Assembly (NCBI GenBank): GCA_947462115.1
Contig: CANHON010000071.1
Coordinates: 1-15,433 of the forward strand
From: Deltaproteobacteria bacterium
GTDB taxonomy: Bacteria; Myxococcota_A; UBA796; UBA2385
Length of the DNA stretch: 15,433 bases
Direction of reading: 5' to 3'
In this document: piece after piece, positions 14,336-15,433 of the stretch
Position numbering within the stretch: position 1 is the stretch's first letter
Layout: each line of letters starts with the position of its first letter
Made by a program: the position numbers and the translations under genes
Notes under the pieces: model-generated
Told to the model about the DNA's origin: nothing
The model's input: the letters and a program-made list of their open reading frames with translations, nothing else
Databases searched by the model: none

Positions 14336-15433
14336 TTAGCCCCCCGACACCGGGGCGGCCCCCAGCAGCGGCAGCGCGGGCGGCGGATCGCCGAGCTTGG
14401 CCCGGTACATGCTCTCCTGGTAGTCCAGCACCATCCGGTGGGTGTTGAACAGCGGCACGCAGGTGGCCATGGCCGAGGCGCTCATCCGGGCCCACCGGGC
14501 GGGGTCGTGGAAGGTGGGCAGCACCTCTTCTTCGAGCACCCGCATGAGATCAGCGGCGTCGGCGGTGTCCTGGTCCTCTTCGTCGGTGTAGTCGGTGGGC
14601 TGACCGATGGCCCAGCCGTTGCTGCCGTCCCAGGCCTCGGGCCACCAGCCGTCGAGGATGCTGCAGTTGAGGTTGCCGTTGATGGCGGCCTTTTGGCCGC
14701 TGGTGCCGCTGGCCTCCCGCGGGCGCCGCGGCGTGTTGAGCCAGACGTCGCAGCCGGCGGTGAGCAAGCGGCCGAGGGCCATGTCGTAGTCGGGCACGAA
14801 CAGCACCCGGCCGCGGTAGCGCGGGTCCCGCACGAACTCCAGCACGCGGGTGACGATGGCCTGGCCGGCGGTGTCGGCGGGGTGCGCCTTGCCGGAGTAC
14901 AGCACCTGCGCGCCTTGATCGAGCAGGGCGACCAGCCGGTCGGGATCGGAGAACAGCAGGTCGCCGCGCTTGTAGGGGGCGAAGCGGCGGGCGAAGCCGA
15001 TGGTCAGCGCGCTCGGATCGAGCTTGGCGTGGCCGATCCGGCGCCCGACCTCGGTCACGAGGCGCGCCCGGCGGGCGTCCCGCGCGGCCAGCAGCTCGCC
15101 CTGCGGGATGGCGTGGACCCGCTGCCAGTAGTCGCGATCGGCGAGGTGCAGGCGCCAGTCGGGCAGGTTGCGATCCCAGAGCTCCATCGTCTCGGGCGCC
15201 AGCCACGCGCCGGGGTGCACGCCGTTGGTGATGTGCCCCGAGGGGATCTTCAGCCCCTTCCACATGTCCCGCGTGACCTCGCCGTGCAGGGCGCTGACCC
15301 CGTTGACGGCGCGGCTGGCGCGCATCCCGAGCACGGTCATGCAGAGGGGCTCATCGACATCGCCGGGGCGCTCGCGGCCCCGATCCATGAAGGCGCCGGG
15401 CCACAGGCCGATCTGCGCCCGCCAAGCGCCGAG
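14336..15433 (-). CDS. glgP: alpha-glucan (glycogen) phosphorylase, GT35 (5' end outside window)
   Basis: These are the C-terminal 365 residues of a pyridoxal-phosphate enzyme that releases glucose 1-phosphate from glycogen or other alpha-1,4-glucans. Seen: NGVSALHGEVTRDMW, then GHITNGVHPGAW, the GFARRFAPYKRGDLLF block, SGKAHPAD, and the PLP/active-site stretch RRPREASGTSGQKAAINGN with the cofactor Lys, followed by LDGWWPEAWDGSNGWAIG. These match the short, bacterial and archaeal alpha-glucan phosphorylase type better than the long MalP/GlgP type of E. coli. The usual SGM before the Lys reads SGQ. The frame is open to the right edge, so the start lies beyond the window. The stop is 9 nt ahead of the helicase start, so they probably share a transcript without an obvious functional link. 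Confidence 0.92.
   Translation of the reverse strand, partial: LGAWRAQIGLWPGAFMDRGRERPGDVDEPLCMTVLGMRASRAVNGVSALHGEVTRDMWKGLKIPSGHITNGVHPGAWLAPETMELWDRNLPDWRLHLADRDYWQRVHAIPQGELLAARDARRARLVTEVGRRIGHAKLDPSALTIGFARRFAPYKRGDLLFSDPDRLVALLDQGAQVLYSGKAHPADTAGQAIVTRVLEFVRDPRYRGRVLFVPDYDMALGRLLTAGCDVWLNTPRRPREASGTSGQKAAINGNLNCSILDGWWPEAWDGSNGWAIGQPTDYTDEEDQDTADAADLMRVLEEEVLPTFHDPARWARMSASAMATCVPLFNTHRMVLDYQESMYRAKLGDPPPALPLLGAAPVSGG

Noticed and set aside
7380..15433. The run of co-directional genes as a single new defence or mobile system
   Set aside because: The phosphorylase, helicase and pilus motors have ordinary housekeeping or motility roles, base composition is uniform, and no integrase, transposase or attachment site is seen. 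Proximity alone does not show a joint function.

Overview
The window is a stretch of very GC-rich bacterial chromosome. Third codon positions are almost all G or C, genes are tightly packed, and long spurious ORFs lie antisense to the real ones. No rRNA, tRNA, phage, IS or CRISPR element was recognised. A heme operon built on oxygen-independent HemN plus a HemY-type oxidase, two PilT-type ATPases and a glycogen-type phosphorylase would fit a myxobacterium-like organism (Myxococcota, former Deltaproteobacteria). That placement is inference from gene content and composition only.

Layout. (1) Positions 2-4303, minus strand: a heme-synthesis operon transcribed hemE > hemN > hemH > hemG, in pathway order from uroporphyrinogen III to heme except that hemH precedes hemG. 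hemE/hemN overlap by 10 nt and hemH/hemG by 4 nt; hemG runs off the left edge. (2) Positions 4304-7380: three single genes in alternating orientation. They are a membrane-anchored endonuclease/exonuclease/phosphatase (EEP) family protein (+), a DEDDh 3'-5' exonuclease (-) and a membrane-anchored retropepsin-like aspartic protease (+). The two convergent junctions both carry inverted repeats. One is a hairpin enclosing both stop codons. The other is four tandem 20-bp units, each a small hairpin. (3) Positions 7380-15433, minus strand: a co-directional run of an alpha-glucan phosphorylase (5' end outside the window), a DinG-type helicase with an N-terminal JAMM/RadC-like domain, a HEAT-repeat protein fused to a PilT-type ATPase, a stand-alone PilT, and an unidentified 173-aa protein. 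The first four are separated by only 9, 31 and 14 nt and probably share transcripts.

How the genes work together. HemE decarboxylates uroporphyrinogen III, HemN oxidatively decarboxylates coproporphyrinogen III, the HemG/HemY-type oxidase makes protoporphyrin IX, and HemH should insert iron. HemH is divergent and carries Arg where the family's catalytic His is expected. The two PilT-type ATPases, adjacent and probably co-transcribed, point to type IV pilus retraction (twitching motility), the HEAT-fused one perhaps as an accessory or regulated motor. The JAMM-DinG protein suggests DNA repair. The phosphorylase belongs to storage-glucan breakdown and has no obvious functional link to its neighbours.

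The most unusual points are the HEAT-PilT fusion beside a normal PilT, the JAMM-DinG fusion with an incomplete Fe-S cysteine set, the HemH His-to-Arg change, and the tandem palindrome array at the protease stop codon. I did not find a defence system or another clearly new multi-gene system.
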